Part shown: positions 38,329-46,941 of the stretch, one piece after another
Position numbering within the stretch: position 1 is the first letter of the stretch
Layout: each line of letters begins with the position of its first letter
Origin: Palsa-504 sp963790065
Lineage (GTDB): Bacteria > Actinomycetota > Actinomycetes > Streptosporangiales > Streptosporangiaceae
NCBI GenBank assembly: GCA_963790065.1
Contig: CAWBNK010000025.1
Coordinates: forward strand, 1 to 64,000
Direction of reading: 5' to 3'
DNA: 64,000 nucleotides
Notes under the pieces: generated by a model
Databases searched by the model: none
What the model was told of the DNA's origin: nothing
The model's input: the letters and a program-made list of their open reading frames with translations, nothing else
Translations under genes and position numbers: made by a program

Positions 38329-41079
38329 CTAGTTAGCCCGCAGGATGCCGCTGATCCCGCGCCGCCGCAGCAACCTGGCCTCGGCGGCCAGGGCCGCCGC
38401 GGCCAGCGCCACCGCGCCGAGGGCGGGCAGGCCGAGCGCGGTCACGTCGGGCTGGAACGCGACCGCCGTGCCCGTTCCGGTGAACGCGGACAGGTCGATG
38501 GACGAGCCGATCAGATGGGGCAGCACCACGGCGCACACGGCGCCGGCCACCACGGCGGCGAGCACGGCGGGCAGGGCCTCGGCCATGACCAGCCCGGTGT
38601 CGCTGGAGTAGCCCATCACGGTGAGCCGGGCCAGGGTCAGCTCGCGTTCCGCCGACCCCAGGGCCAGACCCAGGATCACGATCAGCAGGCCGAGCACGCC
38701 CGCCTCGGCCAGGGTGACCGCGACGATGAGCACGGCGCCGTGCGGCAGCGGCGAGCCGGTCAGCGAAGCGAGCACCGCCGACCGGTAGCTGATCGTACTG
38801 CCGGCGAGCGTCCGTTTGACCAGCGCGGACAGCTGACCCTGGTCGATGCCGGCCCCGCTGACCAGGATCAGGTTCGGGGCGGGCTGGCCGCCCGGGCCGG
38901 GCAGCGTCACCTGCGGCATCACGATGAACGTGCCGCCCCCGGGCTGGGCCGGGGTGCTGGCCAGGATGCCCACCACCCGGACGCTGAACGGCCCCACCGG
39001 GGACAGCGAGGTCAGCTGCGTCGCTCCGCGGCCGAGGACGCCGGCGGCGGACGGCGAGGCGAGCACCGGCACCACGGCCGGCGCGGTGCCCGAGGCCGGG
39101 CCGACCTTGGCCGCCGGGAAGGACGGGTACGGCGTGGTCCCGGTCACGGCGGCGTAGCTGGCCGGGTCCACCGCGGACACGGACAACGGCTGGCCGAACG
39201 GCGTGACCCAGCTGGTGTTCCAGACCGCGGTGGCGTGGGTCACGCCGCGCACCGCGCTGATGGCCTTGACCACGGCGGGCGTGACCGGACCGGTGGTCGG
39301 GCCGGGCTGGATCGCCACGTCGGCCCCGGTGGTGTGCCAGGACGTGGTGATTTCGCCGCTGGTGATGCCGCTGCTGACCATCCCGGCGAAGGTGGCCAGG
39401 CTGAGCGCGAGCACCAGCGCGAACGCGGGCAGCACCCCGGTCAGCGCGGACCGGGCCGCCGCGGACAGGGCCACGAAGCCGGTGGCGCCCGGGCCGCGGG
39501 CCGACAGCCGGAGCAGGCCGCGCACGGCCAGCGGGTACAGCCGCAGCATGATCAGCACCACCGGGACCGCCACCAGCACCGGCGCCACGGTCAGCAGCAG
39601 GTTGACCTGGCCGCCGGCGGGCACCCCCTGGTCGTGCAGCACGATCAGGCCGGCCACGCAGGCCGCGCAGGCCGTCACCTCGGCCACCGGGCGGCGCCAG
39701 GCCATCCGGCGGCGGCCGGTCTCGGCCGTCATGATCCGGGCCGGGTTGGTGGCCGGGGCGGGCTTGCGGTACTGCCACGCGGCGATCAGCGAGGGCCCGG
39801 CCAGCGCGATGGCCAGCGTGATCCCGGCCAGCAGCCAGCCCAGCCCCGAGGACGCCGCGTCACCGGGGATCGCGACGATGGCCAGCAGGGCGCCGATCAC
39901 CGCGGCGGGCACCGCCGTGACCACCGTGCCGCGGGCCAGCAGGGCCGCGACCTGCCGCAGCGACCCGCCCCGGGCCCGCAGCATGGTCAGCTCCTCGCCC
40001 CGGCGCACGACGATCATCCGGGCCGCGAGCAGGATCACCGCGGCGGCGATCACGAGCAGGCTGACCGACAGCATCAGCAGCACCGTCTCGACGCCGGCCT
40101 GGGTGCTGAGGAACAGCGACACGTCGGCGGTCAGCGGCTGGGTGACGCTCAGCGCGTTCGCGGCGGGCGCCAGCGGCCCGGTCAGCGCGGGCGTCACCGT
40201 GCCGGAACGGTTGAGGGCGTTGTACAGCCCCTGGACCTGGTCCGCGCTCAGCCCGCCGACCGCGAGCGGGAACTCCCACCCCAGCTCCATGCCCGGGCCG
40301 CTGAACGCCCTCTGCATGGCGGCCAGCTGGTCAGGGTCGGCGATGACGCCGGCCGCCCAGTACGGCATGCCGGTCGTCGGGGTGACCTGCGAGGGCTGGC
40401 CGGCCAGCGGGTCCTGCATCCAGAACGTCGAGGCGGCGCCCTGCGGCCGCATGATGCCGGTGACGACCAGGGTGACCGTACCGGTCGCGATGCTCAGCGT
40501 CAGCCGGCTGCCCGGGTGCAGCCCGAACCGCGCGGCGATCTGCGTGCTGACCGCCACCGCCACCGTCCCGGCCGGCTCAGCCCTGGCCGTGAAGCTGCCC
40601 GCCACGAGGGTGGCGTTGCTGGTCAGCGGGTTGCGGTAGAGCACCTCGAGCCTGGGCGGCTGTCCGTCGAGGTTCGCGCTGGCCGCCGCGCCCGAGGTGA
40701 CCGTGGACGTGTTCGTGCTCAGGCCGTACCAGGCGCCCGGGCCTAGCGGCAGCGGCAGGCGCGCCAGGCTGGACCTGATGTCCTGCGTGGCCTGGCTCAG
40801 CTGGCCTGCGGTCAGGATCGGCTGGTGTGCGGTCAGGATGGGCCCGGCCGCGCCGGCCAGCAAGGTGGTGAAGTCGCTCCAGCTCGCGGTCACCTGGGCC
40901 GTCTTGACCGTGGACGCGAGGGAGGCCATGGTCTGGTGGAAGGCCTCGGACCGAACGTGCAGGCTGAGCGCGGGCCCGGACATGGCCGTGAACACGCAGC
41001 CGCAGACCAGCAGGGCCAGCGCCAGCGTGCTGCCGGCCGCGGAGCCCGCCACGCGGCCCAGCCCCGCCGCCGGTCTCAT
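38329..41079 (-). CDS. FtsX-like ABC permease
   Basis: A 916-aa permease with an N-terminal span, a large extracytoplasmic domain (~30-320), then an FtsX core of three to four spans (~325-450), a central block and a second FtsX core near the C-terminus (~780-905, VIVALTLAEAGVLGLLIVILG-like and LPALGAVALAAAALAAEARL). The duplicated FtsX layout suits a mechanotransmitting lipoprotein or peptide exporter working with the MacB-type ATPases downstream. It is 20 bp after the preceding permease gene. No substrate signature is seen. Confidence 0.88.
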   Translation of the reverse strand: MRPAAGLGRVAGSAAGSTLALALLVCGCVFTAMSGPALSLHVRSEAFHQTMASLASTVKTAQVTASWSDFTTLLAGAAGPILTAHQPILTAGQLSQATQDIRSSLARLPLPLGPGAWYGLSTNTSTVTSGAAASANLDGQPPRLEVLYRNPLTSNATLVAGSFTARAEPAGTVAVAVSTQIAARFGLHPGSRLTLSIATGTVTLVVTGIMRPQGAASTFWMQDPLAGQPSQVTPTTGMPYWAAGVIADPDQLAAMQRAFSGPGMELGWEFPLAVGGLSADQVQGLYNALNRSGTVTPALTGPLAPAANALSVTQPLTADVSLFLSTQAGVETVLLMLSVSLLVIAAAVILLAARMIVVRRGEELTMLRARGGSLRQVAALLARGTVVTAVPAAVIGALLAIVAIPGDAASSGLGWLLAGITLAIALAGPSLIAAWQYRKPAPATNPARIMTAETGRRRMAWRRPVAEVTACAACVAGLIVLHDQGVPAGGQVNLLLTVAPVLVAVPVVLIMLRLYPLAVRGLLRLSARGPGATGFVALSAAARSALTGVLPAFALVLALSLATFAGMVSSGITSGEITTSWHTTGADVAIQPGPTTGPVTPAVVKAISAVRGVTHATAVWNTSWVTPFGQPLSVSAVDPASYAAVTGTTPYPSFPAAKVGPASGTAPAVVPVLASPSAAGVLGRGATQLTSLSPVGPFSVRVVGILASTPAQPGGGTFIVMPQVTLPGPGGQPAPNLILVSGAGIDQGQLSALVKRTLAGSTISYRSAVLASLTGSPLPHGAVLIVAVTLAEAGVLGLLIVILGLALGSAERELTLARLTVMGYSSDTGLVMAEALPAVLAAVVAGAVCAVVLPHLIGSSIDLSAFTGTGTAVAFQPDVTALGLPALGAVALAAAALAAEARLLRRRGISGILRAN

Positions 41080-41098
41080 GGAGTGCTCCCCGCGGGCT

Positions 41099-44000
41099 TC
41101 ATGCTGCCTCGGCGGCGCGCAGTTCGGCGGCGGCGTCCGGGCGCCGGGCGATGGTCAGTGCGGCGGCCAGCACCGGCAGCACCGCGACGGCCAGGGCCAG
41201 GGCCAGGATCTGCGACCAGCCGAACTGGATGATGACCGGCGGCACCGGCTCGGTCGCGGACGAGGTCAAGGTGATGGCGGGGACCAGCAGTTCGGCTAGC
41301 ACCACGCCGAGCACCAGCCCGGCCACCGCGGACGGCAGGCTCAGCATGAGCTTCTCCAGGCACAGCTGGCCCGCGGCCGCGCGGGGCGGCACGCCCAGCG
41401 CCGCCAGCAGCGCGTTCTCGGCCCGCCGCTGGTGTACCCCGGCCGCGATGCTCACGCAGAAGCCGGTGATGGCCAGGACCGCGGCCGCGATGGCCACGGC
41501 CAGCAGGGCCTGCTGCGGCACGGTCGACAGCGGGTCGGACAGCAGGCTGGCCGCTACCCCCGTCGCGCTGGCGATGGCTGATCCGGCCGGCAGGTCGGCG
41601 GCCAGCCCGGGCGGCACCCCGCCGGGACCGCCCGTCCCCGATGAGGTGGCCAGCCACCACTGCGTAACCTGGGCGGCGGCCAGCGAGCTGCTGGTCAGCG
41701 CGTCCTGCAGGCGGCCCAGGTCCACGATGAGGGCGCCGCCGGCGGACGATGCGGTGGGGAACGTGGTCACCGCGGCCACGATCTTCACGCTGATGATCGC
41801 GCCGTTGACGTCGGTCTGCACCACGGAGCCGACGCTGGAGTTAGTGGCGGTCAGGAAGCGCTGCGTGGCGATGCCGGGCAGCGGCGCGACGGGCGGCGTC
41901 CCGGTCAGGGTCAGGTCACCGCTGACCGGGCTGGGCGGCTGGCCGGGGAACCCGTTGACGGCCAGGCCGAAGCCCGGGTCGAACGTCGCCGTCAGCGCGC
42001 CGCCCGCCGCGGCCTTGGCCGTGACGGCGGGCGATCCCGACGGCCCGACGGTGCCGGAGGTCTGCTTGACGCTGGTCAGCTCGACCGAGGAGGCGACGGC
42101 GGGCCAGCTGCCCAGCATGGTGCCGGGCTGGGCGGCCGTCCCCGGCCCGGCGGAGAAGCCGGACAGGGTGAAGGTGGCCGGCGAGCGCGGCTGGTGGGCG
42201 GGCAGTGTGTAGTTCAGGTCGAGCGACGTCAGCTTCAGCGGGTAGACCGCACCCGCCCCGCCGGAAGCGCCGCCGGAAGCACCGCCGGAACCGCCGGCCT
42301 GGTTGGCCAGGGTGACGGCCAGCGTGTGCTCCCGCCCGTCGGCCGGCAGCGTGCCCGCGTCGAGCTCGTAGACGTCACCGGCGGCGTCCGCGACGGAAAG
42401 GTTCACCGTGACCGGGGCCAGCCCCAGCGAGGCCGGGCCGAGCCGCGCGGTCAGCTGAACCTCGGCCGAGTGGCCGGGCAGCGTCACGCCGGGCGGCGGG
42501 CCGGTGGGCGCGATCGTGCCGAACAGCCGGGTCTCGGGCAGCGCGGACTGGTCCGGCCGCAGCAGGGTCACGGCCGCGGCCTGGCTGGAGTTGACCGCCA
42601 GCACCTCGCTGTTGCTGGTCTCCTGCGGGAACACCGCGACCGCCATGGCCCGCTGGACCCCGGGCAGCTTGACCAGCGTGGCGGACTGGGCGGCCGACAG
42701 CGGCTGGCTGGTGTCCACGCGCACATCCGCGCCCGAGCTGAATGAGGCCTGGTCGTGCTCGGAATGCGTCCAGCTCTGCCGCTGGGCCAGGGCCAGCGTG
42801 CAGGTGGCCACCGACAGCACGATCAGCAGCGCCGCGCCGCCCTGCCGGATCGGCTGCCTGCTGATCTGCCAGCTGGCCAGGGCCGCGGTCAGCCGCCGGC
42901 CCCGGGCGGCCAGCCGGTCGCCGGCCTTGCCGCCGGCCGGCAGCAGGCGCAGCGCGAGCACGGTGCCGCCCGCCAGGGCCAGCGCGGGCGCGATCACGAC
43001 CACCGGGTCGACGCCGAAGTTGCCGTTGGCCCCGGCCGATACCGCCGAGTAGTGCCGCAGCTGCCAGCCCGCCAGCACGGCCAGCAGGATCAGGGCCAGG
43101 TCCACGCCGGCCCGGGTCACCCCGGAGATGGCGGCCTGCCGTCCCCGCCGGGCCCGGGCCGTACCCGGGCTCACCGTGGTCAGCGCGGGCAGCAGCATGA
43201 TCACGATCCCCCCGGCCGCCACCCCGGCGGCCGCCGCGATCGTGTCCGGCCACGCGGTCCCGGTCCACGGGGATGACCCGGTGCCGCTCCCCGTCGCCAG
43301 CGCGCCGGCCAGCAGCACGCCGAGCACGCCGCCGGACGCGGCCGAGATCAGGCACAGCGGCACCGCCTCGGCCGCGGTCAGCTTGAGCAGCTGCCAGCGG
43401 GTCGCGCCCCGCGCGGTCAGCATGGCCGACTCGCCCTCCCGCTGGCCCGCCAGCAGCCGGGCCGAGGCCAGCAGCGCCGCGCCGGCCAGCAGGAACAGCA
43501 GAACGGCGCAGATGGCCAGCAGCGAGCGGGCCACGTCCAGGTCGTTGGCCGTGCCGTTGAGTACCGCCGGCAGGCTGGTGCCGACGGTCAGCGTCGGCAG
43601 CTGCTGGGCGTTCTGCAGCGCCTGGCGCAGCCCGTCCACGTTGGCGGCTACCGTGGTCAGCTGGTCGGCCGGGATGCTGGCCGTCTGCGGCTGGGCCAGC
43701 CAGGTGCCGCTGTACACCGGGAGCGCCGCGCCGAACGCCGCGGCCGAGACGGTCAGCGGGCCGTACGTGGTGAAGCTGCTGGCCGTGCTGGAGCCGCCCA
43801 GCGCGACGTCATCCAGGTCCCAGTAGGCCGAGGACACCTGCCGGGGCCGGTACAGGCCGGTGATCACGAACCGCACGTAGCCGTTCGAGATCCCGTCTTT
43901 CATCCGCAGCACGTCGCCGTCGGCCACGTGCAGCAGCGCCGCGGCCGAGGCGGGCAGCGCCGCGGGAATGGGCTGCCCGGCGGCGGCCGCGCCGGGCCAG

Positions 44001-44443
44001 CTCCCGGAGACCAGCGCCGCCTGGGCGGCGACGTCGCCGAGCGCCGCGGCCTCGGCGATGGGCCGGTTGCCCGCGCCCGCGCTGCCCGGCGTGGCCGGCA
44101 GCGAGCCGGGCACGAAGTCCAGCGGATCGGACCAGACGGAGGAGTAGAAGGAGAACGGGGCGCCGCCCAGGGCCGGCCTGATCATGGCCGGCAACGCCGT
44201 GTTGTACTGCGCGGCCTGGCCGGCCGTGACGGTCCCGGTCATGACCAGCGACGTCCCGGCCGCCTGGCCGAGGTCGTGGCGCACGGCGCGGGGCAGCGCC
44301 TGACCGCTGAAGGTGGCCAGCGCCGTGGCCAGGGCCGCGGCCACCAAGGTGGTCAGGGCCGCCGCGATGATCACCAGCCGGTGCGCGTTCATCCGCGGCA
44401 GTGTCAGCGAACCCCGTGTCAGCGAACCCCGTGTAAAGCCCAT
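41099..44443 (-). CDS. Large FtsX-like ABC permease
   Basis: An 1114-aa permease, first gene of the four-gene operon. After an N-terminal span the ~250-aa outer domain includes YSSVWSDPLDFVPG and VTGLYRPRQVSSAYWDLDD. The first FtsX core is near 310-410 and a second near 1000-1105 (FCVSIAAGVHQRRAENALLA, ALGVPPRAAAGQLCLEKL). Between them lies a long outer domain with a Gly-Ser-Ala repeat (GGSGGASGGASGGAG) encoded by a short tandem DNA repeat. No clear promoter could be identified in the 125 bp upstream. Confidence 0.88.
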   Translation of the reverse strand: MGFTRGSLTRGSLTLPRMNAHRLVIIAAALTTLVAAALATALATFSGQALPRAVRHDLGQAAGTSLVMTGTVTAGQAAQYNTALPAMIRPALGGAPFSFYSSVWSDPLDFVPGSLPATPGSAGAGNRPIAEAAALGDVAAQAALVSGSWPGAAAAGQPIPAALPASAAALLHVADGDVLRMKDGISNGYVRFVITGLYRPRQVSSAYWDLDDVALGGSSTASSFTTYGPLTVSAAAFGAALPVYSGTWLAQPQTASIPADQLTTVAANVDGLRQALQNAQQLPTLTVGTSLPAVLNGTANDLDVARSLLAICAVLLFLLAGAALLASARLLAGQREGESAMLTARGATRWQLLKLTAAEAVPLCLISAASGGVLGVLLAGALATGSGTGSSPWTGTAWPDTIAAAAGVAAGGIVIMLLPALTTVSPGTARARRGRQAAISGVTRAGVDLALILLAVLAGWQLRHYSAVSAGANGNFGVDPVVVIAPALALAGGTVLALRLLPAGGKAGDRLAARGRRLTAALASWQISRQPIRQGGAALLIVLSVATCTLALAQRQSWTHSEHDQASFSSGADVRVDTSQPLSAAQSATLVKLPGVQRAMAVAVFPQETSNSEVLAVNSSQAAAVTLLRPDQSALPETRLFGTIAPTGPPPGVTLPGHSAEVQLTARLGPASLGLAPVTVNLSVADAAGDVYELDAGTLPADGREHTLAVTLANQAGGSGGASGGASGGAGAVYPLKLTSLDLNYTLPAHQPRSPATFTLSGFSAGPGTAAQPGTMLGSWPAVASSVELTSVKQTSGTVGPSGSPAVTAKAAAGGALTATFDPGFGLAVNGFPGQPPSPVSGDLTLTGTPPVAPLPGIATQRFLTATNSSVGSVVQTDVNGAIISVKIVAAVTTFPTASSAGGALIVDLGRLQDALTSSSLAAAQVTQWWLATSSGTGGPGGVPPGLAADLPAGSAIASATGVAASLLSDPLSTVPQQALLAVAIAAAVLAITGFCVSIAAGVHQRRAENALLAALGVPPRAAAGQLCLEKLMLSLPSAVAGLVLGVVLAELLVPAITLTSSATEPVPPVIIQFGWSQILALALAVAVLPVLAAALTIARRPDAAAELRAAEAA

Positions 44444-44568
44444 CAGGTTTTCGAGCCTAAGACGGGAAATGGCTGATAAAAAGGGTGCGTGCGCGACCTG
44501 GTATGCGTCTGTGACCGGGCTTTGATACCAGGCACCGTCACCGCGACCGGAGGACAGGAGGCTGACGG

Positions 44569-45375
44569 GTGCCCGTCATCGTGATCACCGGGGCGGCCGG
44601 CCTGGTCGGGTCCATGCTGCGGCCCCGGCTGGCCCGGCCGGATCGCACGCTGCGCCTGCTGGACATCGCCCCGCTGCAGGCCGGGCCCGGCGAGGAGGCG
44701 GTCCAGGTCTCGGTCACCGACCTGGCCGCCATGACCGGCGCCTGCCGCGGCGCGGACGCCGTCATCCACCTGGGCGGGATATCCGGCGAGGCGTCCTGGC
44801 CGCGCATCCTGGAGACCAACATCAACGGCGGCTACGTGGCGTTCGAGGCGGCCCGCCAGGCCGGGGTGCCGCGGGTGATCTTCGCCTCCTCCAACCACGC
44901 GGTCGGCTTCAGCCCGCGCGCGTCCTTCCCGGTGCCCGACTATGCCTTCCCCGCGCCGGACACCTACTACGGGGTGTCCAAGGTGGCCACCGAGGCGCTG
45001 GCCGCGATGTACCACTACCGGTACGGCCTGGACGCGATCTGCGTGCGCATCCTGACCTGCGTCCCGCGCCCGGCCGACGTGCGGACGCTGTCCACCTGGC
45101 TGTCCCCGGACGACGCGGGCCGGCTGTTCGAGGCCTGCCTGACCGCCGAGCGGCCCGGGTTCCGGGTCATCTTCGGCGTCTCGGCCAACACCCGCGGCGG
45201 CTGGGTCTCGCTGGCCGAGGCCGAGGCCCTGGGCTACCAGCCGCAGGACGACGCGGAGGAATACGCCGCCGAGATCCTGGCTGCCGCCCGCGACGACGAC
45301 CCGGCCGCCGACCCGGTGCTGCGTTACCTGGGCGGCGCGTTCACCCTGTCCGACGCCGAGGTCCCGCAGGCCTAG
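44569..45375 (+). CDS. NAD-dependent epimerase/dehydratase family, uronate dehydrogenase-like
   Basis: A 268-aa extended SDR with cofactor loop TGAAGLVGS, DLAAMTGACRGADAVIHLGG and the catalytic YYGVSK. The segments NINGGYVAFEAARQAGV, IFASSNHAVGF and VRILTCVPRPADVRTLSTWLSPDD match the uronate dehydrogenase/sugar NAD-dehydrogenase subgroup, which oxidises aldoses or uronic acids to lactones. No sugar catabolic genes are beside it. GTG start is used; GGAGG precedes by about 10 bases. Confidence 0.82.
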   Translation: MPVIVITGAAGLVGSMLRPRLARPDRTLRLLDIAPLQAGPGEEAVQVSVTDLAAMTGACRGADAVIHLGGISGEASWPRILETNINGGYVAFEAARQAGVPRVIFASSNHAVGFSPRASFPVPDYAFPAPDTYYGVSKVATEALAAMYHYRYGLDAICVRILTCVPRPADVRTLSTWLSPDDAGRLFEACLTAERPGFRVIFGVSANTRGGWVSLAEAEALGYQPQDDAEEYAAEILAAARDDDPAADPVLRYLGGAFTLSDAEVPQA

Positions 45376-45411
45376 CGGTCGCGCTCTTCGACCGCCGAGG
45401 GCTATAAGGCA

Positions 45412-45908
45412 TCAGGCCCGTTCGGCCCGGTACTTCTCCCAGCGGGCCAGCAACTCGCCCATCTCCCGGGTGGCGAACTCCAGGAACGCGGCCTGCTCGG
45501 CCATCCGCGCGCCGGCTGCCGTGTCCGCGCCGACCAGGTCGATGCCCTCGCGGACCAGCGCGCCCCAGCGGCTCATGATCTGATCCCGCATCCGCAGCAG
45601 GTCGTCCCACATGTTGCCGGGCATCCGGTAGTAGTCCCGGCGCGAGCCGGGCACCCGCTCCTTGTGCACCAGCCCGACCTGGATCAGGTAGCGCACCGCG
45701 CCGGACACCGCGGCCGGGCTGATCCGCAGCGTCCCGGCCAGCTCGGCGGCGGTCAGCCGCCCGGAGTCGGCGATCAGCAGCGCGACGAAGACCCGGGCCG
45801 GCATCGGCGGAAGCCGGCCGCCACCAGCACGGCGGCGAACCGCTCGACGTAGTCGAACATCGGGTCCGCGGCGCCCGGACCGTCCGGCCCGCTGGTCTGT
45901 TCGCCCAC
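45412..45908 (-). pseudogene. MarR/GbsR-type regulator with single-base frameshift
   Basis: From GTG 45908 the frame reads VGEQTSGPDGPGAADPMFDYVERFAAVLVAAGF and then shifts. The winged-helix body MPARVFVALLIADSGRLTAAELAGTLRISPAAVSGAVRYL continues in another frame from an ATG at 45804 to the stop at 45412. Relatives read AAGF-PxMPARVF without interruption, so one base (probably a C in TTCCGCCG near 45810) is missing. Either the N-terminal helix is lost and a 130-aa protein is made from ATG 45804, or the base is an assembly error. It is divergent from an ABC exporter it presumably represses. Confidence 0.75.
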
Positions 45909-45930
45909 CGCCCTAAGATACCGCATTCCG

Positions 45931-45954
45931 AACTTTCAGAATATAGTGAAAGTT
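45931..45954. promoter_or_regulatory. Palindromic operator between regulator and ABC exporter
   Basis: AACTTTC (45931-45937) and GAAAGTT (45948-45954) are perfect arms around a 10-base AT-rich centre. It is the only AT-rich segment in the area, 15 bp before the exporter ATG. Position and symmetry fit an operator for the divergently encoded regulator. Confidence 0.7.
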
Positions 45955-45969
45955 ATGTAAGCTGGCCTC

Positions 45970-46941
45970 ATGCCGAACGCCAGCCCGAACGCGATCGAGA
46001 TCCGGGGCCTGACCAAGTCGTACGGCCGGACCACGGCCCTGGACGGCCTGGACCTCACCGTCCGCACCGGCGAGGTGCACGCCTTCCTTGGGCCGAACGG
46101 CGCAGGCAAGACCACCACCATCCGCATCCTGCTCGGCCTGCTGCGCAAGGACGGCGGCCAGGCGAGCCTGCTCGGCGGCGACCCCTGGCGGGACGCGGTG
46201 GCGCTGCACGCCCGGCTGGCCTACGTGCCCGGCGACGTCACCCTGTGGCCGGGCCTGACCGGCGGCCAGATCATCGACCTGCTCGGCCGGCTCCGCGGCC
46301 CGCAAGCCCGCCTGGACCCGGAACGCCGCCAGGCCCTGATGGAAAAGTTCGACCTTGACCCGACCAAGAAGGCCCGGGCCTACTCCAAGGGCAACCGGCA
46401 GAAGGTCGCCCTGATCGCCGCCCTGGCCAGCGACGCCGAACTGCTCCTGCTCGACGAGCCCACCGCCGGGCTGGACCCGCTCATGGAAGCCGCCTTCCGC
46501 GACTGCATCACCTCCGAACGCCGCCACGGCCGCACCGTCCTGCTGTCCAGCCACATCCTGGCCGAAGCCGAGGCCCTGGCCGACCGGGTCACGATCATCC
46601 GGGCCGGCCGCACCGCCGAGACCGGCACCCTGGCCGAGCTGCGCCACCTGACCCGGGACCTCGTCGACGCCGAGCTGGCCGCCCCGGTCAGCCTGGACGG
46701 CGTGGACGGCGTGCACGACCTGATCACGGAGGACCTGACCACGGGCGACCTGACCACGGGCGACCTGACCACCGGCGGCCTGCACGTCCGCTGCCAGGTC
46801 GACCACGCCGCCCTGGACGAGGTGCTGGGCCGCCTGCACCAGGCCGGCGTCCGCGCCCTGACCTGCCGGCCGCCGACGCTCGAGGAACTGTTCCTGCGGC
46901 ATTATTCGGCCGAACGGTCCGTGGCCGGAGCTCAGCCGTGA
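45970..46941 (+). CDS. ABC-2 type exporter ATP-binding protein
   Basis: A 323-aa ATPase of the drug-resistance/antibiotic exporter class: Walker A GPNGAGKTT, Q-loop YVPGDVTLWPGLTGGQ, degenerate signature YSKGNRQK, Walker B LLLLDEPTAGLD, H-loop LLSSHILAEAE. A 15-bp tandem repeat in the gene encodes DLTTGDLTTGDLTTGG in the C-terminal regulatory domain. The stop overlaps the permease gene by 4 bp. Expression is probably repressed through the palindrome just upstream. Confidence 0.93.
   Translation: MPNASPNAIEIRGLTKSYGRTTALDGLDLTVRTGEVHAFLGPNGAGKTTTIRILLGLLRKDGGQASLLGGDPWRDAVALHARLAYVPGDVTLWPGLTGGQIIDLLGRLRGPQARLDPERRQALMEKFDLDPTKKARAYSKGNRQKVALIAALASDAELLLLDEPTAGLDPLMEAAFRDCITSERRHGRTVLLSSHILAEAEALADRVTIIRAGRTAETGTLAELRHLTRDLVDAELAAPVSLDGVDGVHDLITEDLTTGDLTTGDLTTGGLHVRCQVDHAALDEVLGRLHQAGVRALTCRPPTLEELFLRHYSAERSVAGAQP

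Noticed and set aside
38311..40746. An 811-codon + strand frame opposite the FtsX permease
   Set aside because: Composition is dominated by Gly, Arg, Gln and His without any recognisable domain; the - strand permease explains the region.
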